Counted from the stretch's first letter, positions 49,450-61,847 are shown. The stretch is DNA of 64,000 nucleotides from Letharia columbiana (GCF_014066305.1 NW_023501053.1:576501-640500), one strand, 5' to 3'. A program made the numbers and translations. The notes: generated by a model not told the origin, from the sequence alone.

Positions 49450-52212
49450 AAAATTATTTTCTTACGCTATTAATATATTATTACATTAAATATTAAAGAA
49501 AGTATAATTTTTAGACTTTATTAAGTCGCTAGATTATAAATATAATTTACTTTATAATTTATATTTTTTAATATATTATTATCTAGAAGCTTAAATTCGA
49601 AAATTTCGAGAATCTCGAAAATTTTAGAAAATTTTAAAAGATTTTATAATTTATAATCGCGAAGTAAAGTAACTTAACTAGCCTCTTATTTCTTTTCTTT
49701 ATCTTATTATAATTTCTTTTAATACTTTATAATTAAATATAACTCTACTTCTTAAAAAAAGACTTCTTATAATTTTAATAATTTAAGAAGTTATCGCTAA
49801 AAAAGTAAAGCTTTAAGAATTTTATTCGAGATTTAAAAACGTAGAAATAGCGAATCTTAATTATTTAAAGTTAATTCTCTAAGACTAAATCGAATATATA
49901 TTTAAATAATTTAAATTCTTTTAATTAAGTCTTATAGATCTTAATAAAATAATTAATTATATTTAACTTAAAGTAAAAGAAGATTTACTTTAAAAATAGT
50001 AAGATTATAATTCTCTACTATAATATATTCTTAATTATTCTTTTTAAATTTATCTAGACTATATTTATAAACTTAAGAATTTTTAAATAAATACATTTAT
50101 TTATAATTCTTATTATCTTTATTTATAGCGAGACTATTTTATATATATATTAAATCTTTATTATTAAATTTTAAATAACTTTCTTAATTTTATAGCTCGT
50201 TATTTAAGAATATCTTTTATCTTAAGATTTAAGTTAATCTTATATTAAATAAAAAACTTATTTAAAAATAAAGATTATTATTAAAATAAGATTATTTTTA
50301 TCGAAGTAGTAATTAAAGATATTAATACTTTTTTTTATAATATAAATCTTTTAAATACTTAAATCGCTAAGATAGTAGAAATATAAAGCTTTACTAAATT
50401 TTAGCGATATTAATATTAATCTTAAATCTTTATAAATAAAGATTTATATTAGAATTATATTATAAAAGACTAAGTAGCGAAGATAAATATAAAAAATAAT
50501 AAAATAATTAAGTAATATTATAAGATTATATTTAAAATTTATTAAATATATAAAGATAAAGATAAAGAATATAATTATTCTCGAGATATTAGCGATTATA
50601 TTAATATTATAAAATATAATAATTATAATCTCTATTAAAGAGTATCTTTATTTTATTTAAAACTTTAAATATAACTTCGAGAAAGCTAAGAAAGTCGCTA
50701 TAAAGAAGATAGATTTCTTAAAAGGACTAAAAATACTTTATTAGAGATTAAGAAATAAATAATATCGTCTTTAAACGCTAATATAAAATAATTTAAAAAA
50801 AATAAAGTTTTAATATATAAGACGAGATCTAAAATAGAAAATATTATAATTAAAGTTAAATTCTTAAAAAAGATTATTAAGAAGTTAAAGATTAAAAAGT
50901 TAAAAGTTAAGAATTTAAGTAATAACGTAATAATTAAAAAGAAATCGACTTATTAGTTATTTATCTTTAAGAATTTAAATTTAGAGTTAAAAGTTAAGGA
51001 TATAGATATTTATAATAATTATATATATATAAAGAAGAAGATTAACTTATTAAAGAATACTCTTTTAAAAATATAAGAAAAGCTAATAATACTATTAACG
51101 ATAATAAAAAGAATTTATAAAATAATTACTTTATTTTTAATATAGTATAAAAATATAATAAAACTTATTAAAAACGCTATAAAACATTTATTTATTTTAA
51201 ATTAAGATAATAAGTAAATTAAAGATAGAAAGATTAATATTAAGAGTATTAAAGATTATTAAAGTATTAATAAACTATTATTAAATAAGATTCTCGAAAT
51301 TTTAAATAATATATAAGAAACCTTCGCTAAGAAATATCTAGATCTAATAATCTTAATATTTCTTTATATAAACGATAAAAAGTCTTTTATCGAGTTCGAA
51401 GAGTGAAAAAAGAAAGGATTTTTTATTTCTAATACTATAACTAAAAAGTATAATATATATCTTAATATATTTTTCTTTCTCTACCTCGAATCCGTTATAT
51501 TTTTTTTATATTTTTTTACTAGGCCTTATCGCGATACTTTTATCTATTAAGAAAAGTATATATCTTTCTTTCTCTATCTTAGATTACTCGCCTTATACTC
51601 TTTCTTGAGATTTTTTTTAAGCATCTCTTAAGAAAACTATATATCTTTCTTTCTCTACCTTAGAATTAAAGACTTTTCTTTTTAATTTTAAAGAAATCTT
51701 TATTTCTTTCTTAATTATATACTTTTTACATCTAGATCTTTATAAGATAAGTGTATACCTTAGATTTAATACGCTTTTCTATCTTTACCTCAAATCTTCG
51801 CTTGTATATCTTTTTTTTCTATACTTTTAATAGATCTTAGATTTAATATTATTTTCGAGATACTTTTAATATACTTTTCTTTCTTTACCTCGAATTCGAT
51901 TAGCCTTATCGCGATATTTTTATGTCTCTTAAGAAAAATATATATTCTTTCTTTTTATAACGATAACGAAAAGCCTTTTATAGAGTTCGAAGAATAATTT
52001 CTAATATTACGACTAGATATTTAAGAAAAGTATATATCTTTCTTTAAAACCTATATACTTTATCTTTATATCTTTATATCTAAAACTTTATAAAACTTCT
52101 TAATTCTTTTTTAAAAAAAACTTTTTTTTTTATCTTATATACTTTATATTTAAATCTTTATAAGAGAAGAAAAAGCTTAAGAATAATATAGCTTTTTACG
52201 AGAAAGAGTAAT
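49450..52212 (+). other. Long 3' region of the 10.4-kb element, possible extra ORF
   Basis: About 2.8 kb lies between the chromodomain and the 3' LTR, far more than is usual. Around 49,760-51,400 the plus strand reads as a stop-interrupted frame ending in a charged, Thr/Pro/Glu-like low-complexity tail near 50,950-51,400. Several CTTTCTTTCTCTACCT repeats occur at 51,470-51,900. I cannot assign a function. Confidence 0.45.
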
Positions 52213-52434
52213 TATTACATTTTTAATATAGCGTAAAAAACTTTATTAGCGTAACTTAGCTTCTTAACTAGCGTAACTTAATATATCGCTTTCTTTTCTT
52301 TCTTCGAGAATATTTATAGCTTTTAAATTATTTAATTAATTACAATTAGAATTAAGAAATATCTTTTTCTTCTTCGTAAAACTTCTTTTTAGAAGTATAT
52401 ATATACTTCTTTATATAGTATTTCTAATAATAAG

Positions 52435-52774
52435 ATTTTATAATAATAAGTATTAACGTTAACTTAAATTTAATTATAGAATTAAATAATTTAATAAAAT
52501 TAGTCGCGTAGATAATACTTTAATATAGCGTATAATAATATATATATTAATAATAATATATATTAATATTATATATATATAAAATAGTACTTAAAGTATA
52601 TTAAAGTATATTATATAAAAATTTTAAAATTACTAAAATTTTTTAAAGTTATTAAATTAATAGAACTAATAGAAAGAATTTAGATATAAGTAAAGTTTAT
52701 TAAATAGACTAAATCGTATTAATTATACGAACTCGACGAAAATCGTATAAAAATTAATTTTTTAGATTTATAGA
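52435..52774. other. RIPed AT-rich DNA without a recognisable feature
   Basis: This sequence follows the ATAAG target duplication of the 10.4-kb element. I could not align it with other repeats in the window. Confidence 0.5.
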
Positions 52775-53695
52775 TAATGTTATATTCTTAATAATAATAA
52801 TCTTATTATCGCTTAGTTTCTTCGTAATATTCTTCGTATTTATCTATTATTTCTTTTATAGAGTATTAGATTAAGTAACTAGCTAAGTAATTAATTAAGT
52901 AAATTATTAAATTAATAAAATAGATAGTATTAATTAAGCGATTAAGAAATATAATTAAAATAGAATAATAAAGAACGAATTAAGAAGAAAGACGCGTTTT
53001 AAAAAATAATATCGCTAAATTAAAAGATATTATCGCTAGCTTAAGAGAAGTATATAAAAGAGAATAATAGCTGTAAATCCATTTAAACTCTTTTTAAGAA
53101 TTTTCTAACGCGTTTATAAATAATAATAGATAACTATTAGACTCGCTTACGATCTTAATTATTAATAATAGCGAATTCGCGTTAATAGAGACTTTAAGAG
53201 ATAAATAAAAGAAATATATATATCTAAAGCGTTTAATAACGTTTTCGCGAGAGATATTAAGAATAATTATATTTATAATAGTAAAATTAATAGAATTAAT
53301 AGAATAGTAAAAGAATAATAATTATATAAATAAATGGATAAAAAAATTATTATTTAATCTCAAACGCGTTTAATATAATTATTATATTTAAATATCTATT
53401 TAATTTATTAATAGTAAATTAAACTTCGAAATTTTTATATCGTTAGAAAGCGTAAATTAAGCTCTATAATTTATGAAATTATAAAGTAATAATATTCGTA
53501 GAAAGCTAATTATTTTAGAGTATAAAACTTCTATATATAAATTTTTAATAAGAGAGCTCGAGAGAGCTAGCGGGCTAATTTAGCTAATCTAACTAAAGAG
53601 CGTAATAACTCTAAATTTATAATTAATTATATATATAAATTTAAGATTTTATAGCTTAATTCTATCTTATTCTATTATATATATTAATAATAGTA
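52775..53695 (+). mobile_element. Family B repeat, copy B4 (5' truncated, heavily RIPed)
   Basis: It starts within the tandem-array part (TTATTATCGCTTAGTTTCTT) and continues through the microsatellite and ACGCGT segment (about 53,270-53,400) to the family right end at about 53,690. It matches B2 from about 33,180 to 34,353. Confidence 0.7.
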
Positions 53696-53724
53696 ATAGC
53701 TATTAAAATATTAGATATATTAAT

Positions 53725-54112
53725 ATATATAAAAGAATAAGATAGATTTAAGCTATAAAATTTTAAATTTATATATATAGCTAATTATAAATTCGAATTC
53801 GCTATACTCTTTAATTAGATCGACTAAGTTATCGCGAATAAATAAATTAGCGTTCGCAATTATTAAAATCTCTTATTCTACTTTTAACCCTTTAATAACT
53901 TTACTATTTTCTATTAAAATTTTTACATTTTTTTTTAAATTATAGTCCGCAGCTTACGCTTTTTAATACTTTAAGAATTTTAAAATTCGATCTTATAATT
54001 ATTAAAAAGCAAGGTACTTAAATATCGCTTATTAAAGATCGCTTATTAAATTTACTCGATAGCTCTAATTAAAAAAATTAAGTATAAAATTAATTCATAG
54101 GCCTTTACTCGT
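53725..54112 (-). mobile_element. Short family B derivative (MITE), reverse orientation
   Basis: About 390 bp with the two family B ends (AGAATAAGATAG on the left and TAGGCCTTTACTCGTA on the right, as seen in reverse) but none of the B interior. It carries the subterminal AAGCGA/TCGCTTATTAAA repeats. It looks like an internal deletion product mobilised by the B machinery. Confidence 0.65.
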
Positions 54113-54309
54113 AATATATAATACGAATAAATTAATTCTCTAAAATCTCTTTAAAGCTAGATTCTAAATATAGTATAAAATTAAATAATTAAAAAGAATA
54201 TAGTAACTAAAATACGCGAGAGTTGAAAATATAATAATTAGAATATATAAAGATTATATTTTAATAGTAGTTATAATAGTAATAGCTATAATAATAAAAT
54301 ATTATAATA

Positions 54310-54600
54310 TTATAGTTATATAATTAATCGTTAACTAGAATAATAATTATAATAGCTACTTATACTTCTAAATATAGAAATTCTAGTCGAGATATTTTAT
54401 ATATATATTATTTTATAATATAATATTATAGATATATTATCTCGTAATATATATCGCTAAGATTTTATATCTATATTAAAAAAAGATATAATATTTAACT
54501 TTATTTATATTATATTCGAGTACGATATAATATTATTTAATATAAAATATTCTATAGAATATATTATTTCTTTTTAACTAGTATAAATATATCGACGTTA
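54310..54600. repeat. Second arm of a long inverted repeat (partner 39,740-40,020)
   Basis: It reads as the reverse complement of the segment near 39.74-40.02 kb, for example GTTAACTAGAATAATAATTA and TCGAGATATTTTATATATAT. The two arms are about 14 kb apart with the 10.4-kb retroelement between them. Confidence 0.6.
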
Positions 54601-54741
54601 TTCGCGAAGTATATAATTAATTCTTATATAAATATATAAATATATAAATATAATTTATATCTATAAACTATTTAAGTAAAAATATTATTAATAAAATATA
54701 AGAATTATTATAGCTATTTATATTTAAAACTATTATATTTA
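54577..54741 (+). pseudogene. Second chromovirus integrase zinc-binding fragment
   Basis: It matches 4,540-4,690 and ends at the start of a family B MITE. Integrase sequence continues at 56,396-56,656 and, after another insertion, at 58,423 to about 58,600. Confidence 0.6.
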
Positions 54742-56395
54742 TTACGAGTAAAGGTCTATAAATTAAATTTATAATTTTTTTTTTAATTAGAGCTATCGAG
54801 TAAGTAGATAAGCGATCTTTAATAAGCGAACTTTGATAAGCGATATTTAAATTCCTTACGCTTTAATAATTATAAGACTAAATTTTAGAATTCTTAAAAA
54901 TTCGAAAAGTATAAATAGCGCTTTAAAATTTAAAAAAAAATCTTAAAATTTTAATAGAAAATAAAAAAGTAATTCTATGTGTTAATAATATATATCTATT
55001 TTTTTAATAAGAGAGGCGTAGAAGGGCGAGATTTTAATAGTTATAAACGCTAATTTATTTACTCGCGATAATTTAGTTAATTTAATTAAAAAGCGTAGTA
55101 AACTTAAATTAATAATTAGCTATATATATAAATTTAAGATTTTTAAGCTTAACTCTATCTTATTCTTTTATATAAATAAAAATCTATAAATTAAATTTAT
55201 AATCATTTTTTTTAATTAGAGCTATCGAGTAAATTTAATAAGCGAACTTTTAATAGACGATATTTAAATTCGTTATCTTTAAATATCTATAAGACTAAAT
55301 TTAGTAATTCTTTTTTTATCTAAAAGCTTACATTTCGTTCTATAATTTTAAAAAAAAGGATCTTAAAATTTTAATAAAGGTTAAAAAGGTTGTTTTAAAA
55401 TTAAATAATATATATCTATTTTTTAATTAGGACTATTCGACTATCCGCGATCTTTAATAAGCGAACTTTAATAAGCGAACTTTAATAAGCGATATTTGAA
55501 TTTCTTGCGCTTTAATAATTATAAGACTAAATTTTATAATTCTTAAAAATTCGAAAAGTATAAATAGCGCTTTAAAATTTAAAAAAAAATCTTAAAATTT
55601 TAATAGAAAATAAAAAAGTTATTCTATGTGTTAATAATATATATCTATTTTTTTAATACGAGATTTTAATAGTTACGGACGCTAATTTATTTACCCGCGG
55701 TGTTTAATTAAAAAGCGTAGATCTAATAAATTAATAATTAACTATATATATAAATTCAAGATTTTCTAATTTAGCTCTATCTTATTCTTTTATATATACT
55801 AATAAATAAAGATCTATAAATTAAATTTCATAACTTTTTTTTAATTAGAGCTATCGAGTAAATTTAATAAGTAATCTTTAATAAGCGATCTTTAATAAGC
55901 GATATTTGAATTCCTTACCTTTAAATATCTATAAGACTAAATTTGAAGATTCATTTTTATCTAAAAGCTTATATTACGTTCTATAATTTAAAAGAAAAAT
56001 CTTAAAATTTTAATAGAAAACAAAAAAGTTATTCTAAAATCAAATAATGTGCATCTGTTTTTTGATCAGGGCTGTCGAGCGAACTTTGGTGAGCGATATT
56101 TGAATTCCTTGCGCTTTAATAATTATAAGACCAAATTTCAAAATTCTTAAAAATTCGGAAAGCGCAGACTGCGCTTCAAAATTTGAAATTTAAAATCTTG
56201 AAAAGTTAATAGAAAATAAAAAAAAATTTCTATATGTTAATAATATATATCTATTTTTTTAATAATTATAAACGCTTATTTATTTATTCGCGATATCTAA
56301 TTAAAAAGCGTAGGACTTAATAAATTAATAATTAGCTACATATATAAATTCAAGGTTTTTAAGCTTAGCTCTATCTTATTCTATTATATATACTA
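54742..56395 (+). mobile_element. Cluster of head-to-tail family B MITEs
   Basis: At least three, and perhaps five, copies or partial copies start near 54,742, 55,178, 55,430, 55,806 and 56,060. Each has AAGGTCTATAAATTAAAT-like starts, GAGCTATCGAGTAA, multiple TTTAATAAGCGA subterminal repeats and CTATCTTATTCTWTTATATA ends. One stretch, 56,030-56,215, is conspicuously less RIPed. The cluster is inserted in the chromovirus integrase. Confidence 0.7.
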
Positions 56396-56656
56396 ATATA
56401 TTAATAAATTTAAAAACTCTCGTAATTAAAAATATAGTTTATTATAATCTCTATTAATTTCTTAAAAGCGATAATAATATATCTTAATAAACTTTATAAT
56501 ATATTTATTTCTATTTAATATATATAATATTATCTAAATAGTAATTTATTAATTTATTAAAATTTAATACTAGATTATATATTTTAATTAAGAAATTATA
56601 ATTAAAAAGATAATTAATATATTATAAAAAAATATCTTTTATTTATATAATCTATT
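56396..56656 (+). pseudogene. Chromovirus integrase fragment between insertions
   Basis: It aligns with 7,000-7,265, for example AAAAATATAGTTTATTATAA against the equivalent in the first copy. It is interrupted on the right by the LTR element at 56,657. Confidence 0.6.
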
Positions 56657-58422
56657 TATTATAAATATATTTTTAATATATTACTTAGCCCTATAATCTA
56701 GTAACTTAACGAAGATATCTTCTATTATATTATATCTTCTTTTTATTTATATAATTCGATAGTCTTATTATTCTATTTATCTTATTTATATTAATATTAT
56801 ATTTATACTAGTTCTAATATTATAATAAGACTTCTTTATATTTCTTAACGAAGAGAAATATAATTCGAATATACTTTATTCGAATTAGCGAATAAATTTA
56901 AAGAAATACGCTAATAGAGACTTTAATAAGATATTAAGTTAAGTTATCGTATTTCTAAATAAATCTATTATACGAGTAACTCGATTTTATAGCGAATTAA
57001 ACTCGCTAAAACTATAGACGAGAAATAAATAAGAAATAGAGACTATTTATACGACTAGCGAATTAATAATAGAAAGAAATTATTATAAACTCTATATTAA
57101 TAGTAAGTCTACTATAATAATAATAAACGTACGATCTCTTTATTAAGTATATCGATAATATATTATAATAAGTCTACTATAATAATAATAAATATACGAT
57201 CTCTTTATTAAGTATATCGATAATATTATAATAAGCCTATTATAATAGCGACGAAAATAAACTCGATAAAACGACTACGATTTAATCTCTTTATTAAGTA
57301 TATTAATAATATATATAGTAAAGCCTACTATTAAATAACATTTAATATATTCGATTCTTTTCTTATCTTTCTATTAAAGAATAAACTTAATAATAAGAGT
57401 ATAAAAGATATAGAATAAATCTATAGTAAAGCTTCTAGGCTAGGCTATTAATAGATATTAAAGAATAATATATATACGTTAAATTTTCTTTAAGTCTACG
57501 AAAGGATTATAATAAGAAGACTAGATAAGAAGAAGAATTTAAAGAATCTTATTAATACGTAGATAATATATAAATTATATCTTCGAAATCTTTAAAGAAT
57601 AATATAAATATAGTATAGTTAAGACTAGTATACGACTCGATAATATCGCTATATCTCGATAAATCTTCTTTAATTAAAATCTACTCGTATTTCATTCAAA
57701 AATCTTTAAAATTTATAATTTATTACTTTAGTATATAATTAAATTAGAAAAAGAATTTATAATCTATTATTAAATTTATAATCTTTAAAATCTAATTCTT
57801 ATAATTTATTACTTTAGAATAATATAATTTATACTTTTAAAATTAGAAAAAAGATAAAAAAGAATATAAGATATAATTATTAAACTTTTTTTTAAATTTT
57901 ATAATTAAAGCTTAAATTAATAAAACTATATAGTAGTATATTAAGATATAATCGTTAGAGTTTATTACGCTATTATATACATTAATTATTATTACCTCGA
58001 TTTTAAAAATTCTTAAAATTATCGATAACTATACTTTATATTCTCTTAGAAGTTTTTTTTTCGAGTTTTTTTATTATAATATTATAAAATAATAAATTAT
58101 AAAGATTAAGTTTAAGAGATTATAAATTTTAATAGATTATAAATTCTAGTAAATACGAGTATAGAGATTATAAATATTTAAAGATATAAGATAAGTAATA
58201 AATATATATCTTCGATCTATTAGTTATAAGAACTATAGCTATTTAAGAGAAGAGAATAATATTATAAGCGTATTCTTAATATATTACTTAGCTCTATAGT
58301 CTAATAACTTAACGAAGATATCTTCTATTATATTATATCTTCTTTTCATCTATATAATTTAATAGTCTTATTATTCTATTTATCTTATCTATACTAGTAT
58401 CGTATCTATACTAGTTCTAATA
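56657..58422 (+). mobile_element. RIPed non-autonomous LTR element, TSD CTATT, with nested MITE
   Basis: LTRs are 56,657-56,819 and 58,260-58,422, and CTATT flanks both ends exactly. The internal region follows, in opposite orientation and RIPed form, that of 35,034-36,665. Matching landmarks are the region after the 5' LTR (CTTCTTTATATTTCTTAACG), the repeated TATTAAGTATATCGATAATA segment and the region upstream of the 3' LTR. A MITE at 57,684-58,159 is nested inside. It has no coding domain. Confidence 0.85.
57684..58159. mobile_element. 476-bp MITE with CTCGTATTT termini and TA duplication
   Basis: The left end is CTCGTATTT and the right end AAATACGAG, each flanked by TA. The segment is missing from the corresponding place in the 35,034-36,665 element, which supports its being an insertion. 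The inverted match is short (9 bp), and RIP may have shortened it. Confidence 0.65.
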
Positions 58423-58959
58423 CTATTAACGTTAATAATTCTAAATAGAGACTCTTTACTTATATTAATAATATAAAAAGTCTTTTAAATATAATTTAAG
58501 ATTAAGATTAAATTATTAATAGTCTTTTATTTTAAAATTAATAAATAAGATAAATAAGTTAATTAGAATATAGAATTATTATAGCTAATTTAAAAAAAAC
58601 TCTTTCTCTTATATTTTCTCTAGAGTTTAAAGAGTTTTAATAAATCTTTTTAATATCTATAATTTAAATATAATATAAATTTAAAAATAAATTCTCGAAG
58701 AGAGAAGATAATATTAATTAAGATTTTTAAAAGAAATTTAATTATCGAGTAAAGTCGTAGCGTAATTAAGACTCTTAGCGTACGTAGACTTAGTATAAAA
58801 GCTTAAGAAAACGATATCTCTATTTTTCTTCTTACTTCTATAAGAATTAGTCTTACTATAAGATCGATATATATTAATATATATATATCTACTACTAAAT
58901 CTATATTACTATATAATTTTAAATCTACTTATATTTAATTATATAAGTTTATTTAATAG
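58423..58959. other. RIPed DNA with integrase core remnant (to about 58,600)
   Basis: The start resembles chromovirus 7,266-7,400. The remainder to 58,959 is unassigned RIPed sequence. Confidence 0.5.
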
Positions 58960-59290
58960 ATTATTAAAAGAAAGAAGCTTAAATATCGTTTATTAAAGTT
59001 CGCTTATTAAAGTTCGCTCGATAGCTTTAATTAAAAAATAGATATATATTATTTAATTTTAAAATAACATTTTTATTTTCTATTAAAATTTTCTATTTTT
59101 TTTTTTTTTTTTTAAATTATAGAAAGTAATATAGACTTTTAAATAAAAAAAGAATTATTAAATTTAGTCTTATAAATATTTAAAAGTAAAGAATTAAAAT
59201 ATCGCTTATTAAAGTTCGCTTATTAAATTTACTCGATAGCTCTAATTAAAAAAAAATAGATTATGAATTTAATTTATAGGCCTAAACTCG
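58960..59290 (-). mobile_element. Family B MITE copies, reverse, at the gene-island edge
   Basis: It carries reverse-orientation subterminal repeats (TCGCTTATTAAAGTTCGCTT) at about 58,990-59,020 and again at about 59,200-59,230, and ends AGGCCTAAACTCGTA at about 59,290. Normal-composition DNA begins immediately after it. Confidence 0.65.
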
Positions 59291-59412
59291 TACTCTTACT
59301 AATAAAGTAAAGTAAGCTGGCAAGAGCTCGAGAAGGTGATGTTGGCAGTTATTCCAGTATTTTCATTATCAATCCACGTGGTAGGCAACTAGAATCATAA
59401 CATCCCAGCACA

Positions 59413-61276
59413 TCATTGCTTTGTCTTCTTCCTGCCCTTCGCCTTGAAATCTTTACTCCTCTTCGAAGGCTTGCCATGCTTTTTCCCGACTGTTTTCAGC
59501 GTTCCCTTTCCATGCCTGCTAGATGCCCGAAAACCCTCAAATATTATCGATTCAGGGGACTTAGCGACGCTACTGACACTCTTGGACGAAGATCTAGGCT
59601 GCCCTCCAGGAGCTCTAAGCTTAGCCGCACCTGCACGCCCAAGCAGCTTGTGAGCTCGGCCTGTCAATGACTGAAGTTGCGAGGGGATCTTTTGTCTATA
59701 TTTGGTCGATTCCACATTTCGTAGGGACGGTCTCTCTTTGCGGTTAGCTGCGTTTTTCGTGTACTTTGCTCTGGTGACCCTCAGAATGCGTGGGAGCCTT
59801 GGTGGGAATTTCTTCTCGTGGTAAAGAAGTGCCTTCTCAACGGAATTTGCATCCTAGACCGAGACACATTAGTATCCAAGGCTTTTCCTCTCAAATACAA
59901 GCTCTCGTTACCTTGAATTGAACATATGCAAATCCTTTGCCCACTCGCGTCCTACATATCTCGGAGTCAGCAGGACCTAACCAGGGAAAGATTTGAGCCG
60001 TAAGACGGTCTCGTAGGGTGGAATGAGTATCTTGCTCGCGCAACATGTCTTGCGACCCAATTCACAGTATTGACTAGCAAGAGAGCGTACTCACGTCTTA
60101 TCCCTGACAACCCTCACACTCTCTACAGTCCCGGCCTTTTCGAATTGCCTCCATAGGCCTTCCTCAACATCTGCTGGTTCTTTCGCTTTGCGTGGCCGTT
60201 TGTTGTTCTCCTCGTCCTCGGCAGCTCTGATGTTCGTCTCATCATCTACGAACCCAAGATTGCCAACGAAGACGCATCTTCCATGATCGATCTTTGCAGG
60301 ATGAGCGACGGAGTCCACGCGTAGATGACGTTCAAGCACAATGCTACCATTCAACCTCGTGGCTGCTTCTCTGGCGGCCAGTTGTGTAGTGTAGACAACA
60401 TAGGCGTTCGTGGATTTTGTGGTAGTATCCATGATCTCCTTTTTTACAAAGGCTGCTTTTTTCGGGATCCCACTAGCTGCGAAAGCAGTAGATCTGAAGC
60501 GTAGGGATTCAATACCATGTCCGCGGTTCCTTCCAGGTACCGAGGAGGTGAATGAGGTAAGATGGTCCATCAGTGTTTTCTTGGCTTTTTTTGATTTTAT
60601 AGCCATAGTAGAGACATTGGCGAGGAAGACAGTCCGCGATGACTTTTCCAGATCCAAGTCTTCTCTTGACTTGATTAAACTTTCATGCTGCGGTAAATCC
60701 CCTACAGCAAATTCGTCCTCGCCGCCAGTCACAGTGTCGGGGTCTGAGGTAGACTCGCCGTCTTCATGGGGAGAGCCTATGTCTCCATTCGCGACTCCTC
60801 GGGTCTCTATTTTCTGACTTTCAATGTGGAAGGTTCGGGCTCGGTTCTGGTCCTCCTTGATCTGCTCCTCAGCCAATTGGCTCATATATCTACTCTCAAG
60901 GTCATCTTCTGCGTCCTTTCGCTTCCGCTTTCGGCTGGAGCCTTTTGCTGTACCGCTGCCGGGGATAAATGCCTTGGAATCTTCAATATTTGAGAAGCTT
61001 ATAGGAACCTGTTCCATGAATGTCTCCATACAAAGGTCATTTCCCTTACTGTCTGCATCATTTAAGGGTTTGCTGGCTTTGGTAGTGCGAGTCATGGCAG
61101 ATTGGCTCTCTGACTGAGGAGCTGGTCTGGCGGCAGTTTTCACAGCGCCCAGCTGGAACAACGTCAACAATTTAGGAACAAGTGGACTGCATCAGTACTC
61201 TACTTACTGACTGAGCAAATAGCGAAACCAGAGCAGGATCATAATTCTGATTCAGCCGATCGGTGCCAGATACCAT
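59413..61276 (-). CDS. NOP12: Nucleolar RRM protein NOP12
   Basis: In yeast Nop12 is a nucleolar RNA-binding protein needed for 25S pre-rRNA processing. Four exons: 61,276-61,208, 61,152-60,095, 59,951-59,912 and 59,853-59,413. Introns are 55, 143 and 58 nt, phase is kept throughout, and the product is about 535 aa. The short third exon (40 nt) carries most of an RNP1 motif. RRM1 starts at V-F-L-A-N-V-S (residues about 198-204). RRM2 has R-C-V-F-V-G-N-L-G-F-V (about 315-325) and RNP1 K-G-F-A-Y-V-Q-F (381-388). A basic, Lys/Arg-rich C-terminus suits nucleolar localisation. The start at 61,276 matches the short acidic N-terminus of the family; an in-frame ATG at 61,363 would add 29 residues. 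The stop codon lies only about 120 bp from RIPed repeats. Confidence 0.92.
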
Positions 61277-61847
61277 GATTGTTTGTGTCTCGCTTGAACT
61301 GCCCTGTTTGCGTGATTGCGACTTTGCCTTAAGCAAATATAGCAATATGTTCTCCACCACCACATTGCGATTGGATTGATAGCGCTAGCTTCGGGAAATC
61401 TTTTATCCGATTATCGGCGATAGTACATCGACAGGGGTGTGATTCTAGCGCTGCTTTCTGCTTTCCCTGTGACTGAGAGATGTGCTCAGAGAACAATCGC
61501 TCTTTTTTGAGAGTCTTGTATGACGCTTTGCAAATTCCACTCGACCTTCAAGGAACACTCGCTGAGACGAAGAATCCTCCAGAACCAGAATACTGACCTC
61601 TCGCTTTGATTCCCTTCACTCTCCGCCAACAGATTCACATGCTCCCACCCTCACCAAAGCGCCCATTTACCTTCTCCGACTTGTATCATACCACACCGCT
61701 CACTTTCGAAGACTGGCAAGCGTACAGGACAGGAGACAGTAATATTTCCCTAAATACTGCTGTCTCGCGGGTCCCAAAATCAAGAACGCCCTCATCAGAC
61801 GGGCGCCCCAGAGCCCTCAACTACTCCTCCAACATACGGTACCAGCC
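61277..61847. promoter_or_regulatory. Divergent promoter region between NOP12 and DEP1
   Basis: These 571 bp hold the upstream regions of both genes. A plus-strand frame with ATGs at 61,606 and 61,639 runs to a stop at 61,866, out of frame and overlapping the DEP1 start by 19 bp. It could be an upstream ORF in the DEP1 leader or an unrecognised first exon. Confidence 0.5.

Larger units (their letters stand above)
42060..52429 (+). mobile_element. 10.4-kb RIPed Ty3/gypsy-type LTR retroelement, TSD ATAAG
   Basis: LTRs are 42,060-42,265 and 52,213-52,429. Both begin TATTAC and end CTAATA, the RIPed forms of TG...CA termini, and ATAAG lies directly outside both ends. Plus-strand order is gag region (about 43,000-45,200), RT (about 46,570-47,050), integrase (about 48,440-48,800) and chromodomain-like segment (about 49,215-49,400). 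A further 2.8 kb precedes the 3' LTR. It is different from the chromovirus at 1-9,041 in LTR sequence and in the RT/IN strings. Stops are dense and it is dead. Confidence 0.85.
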
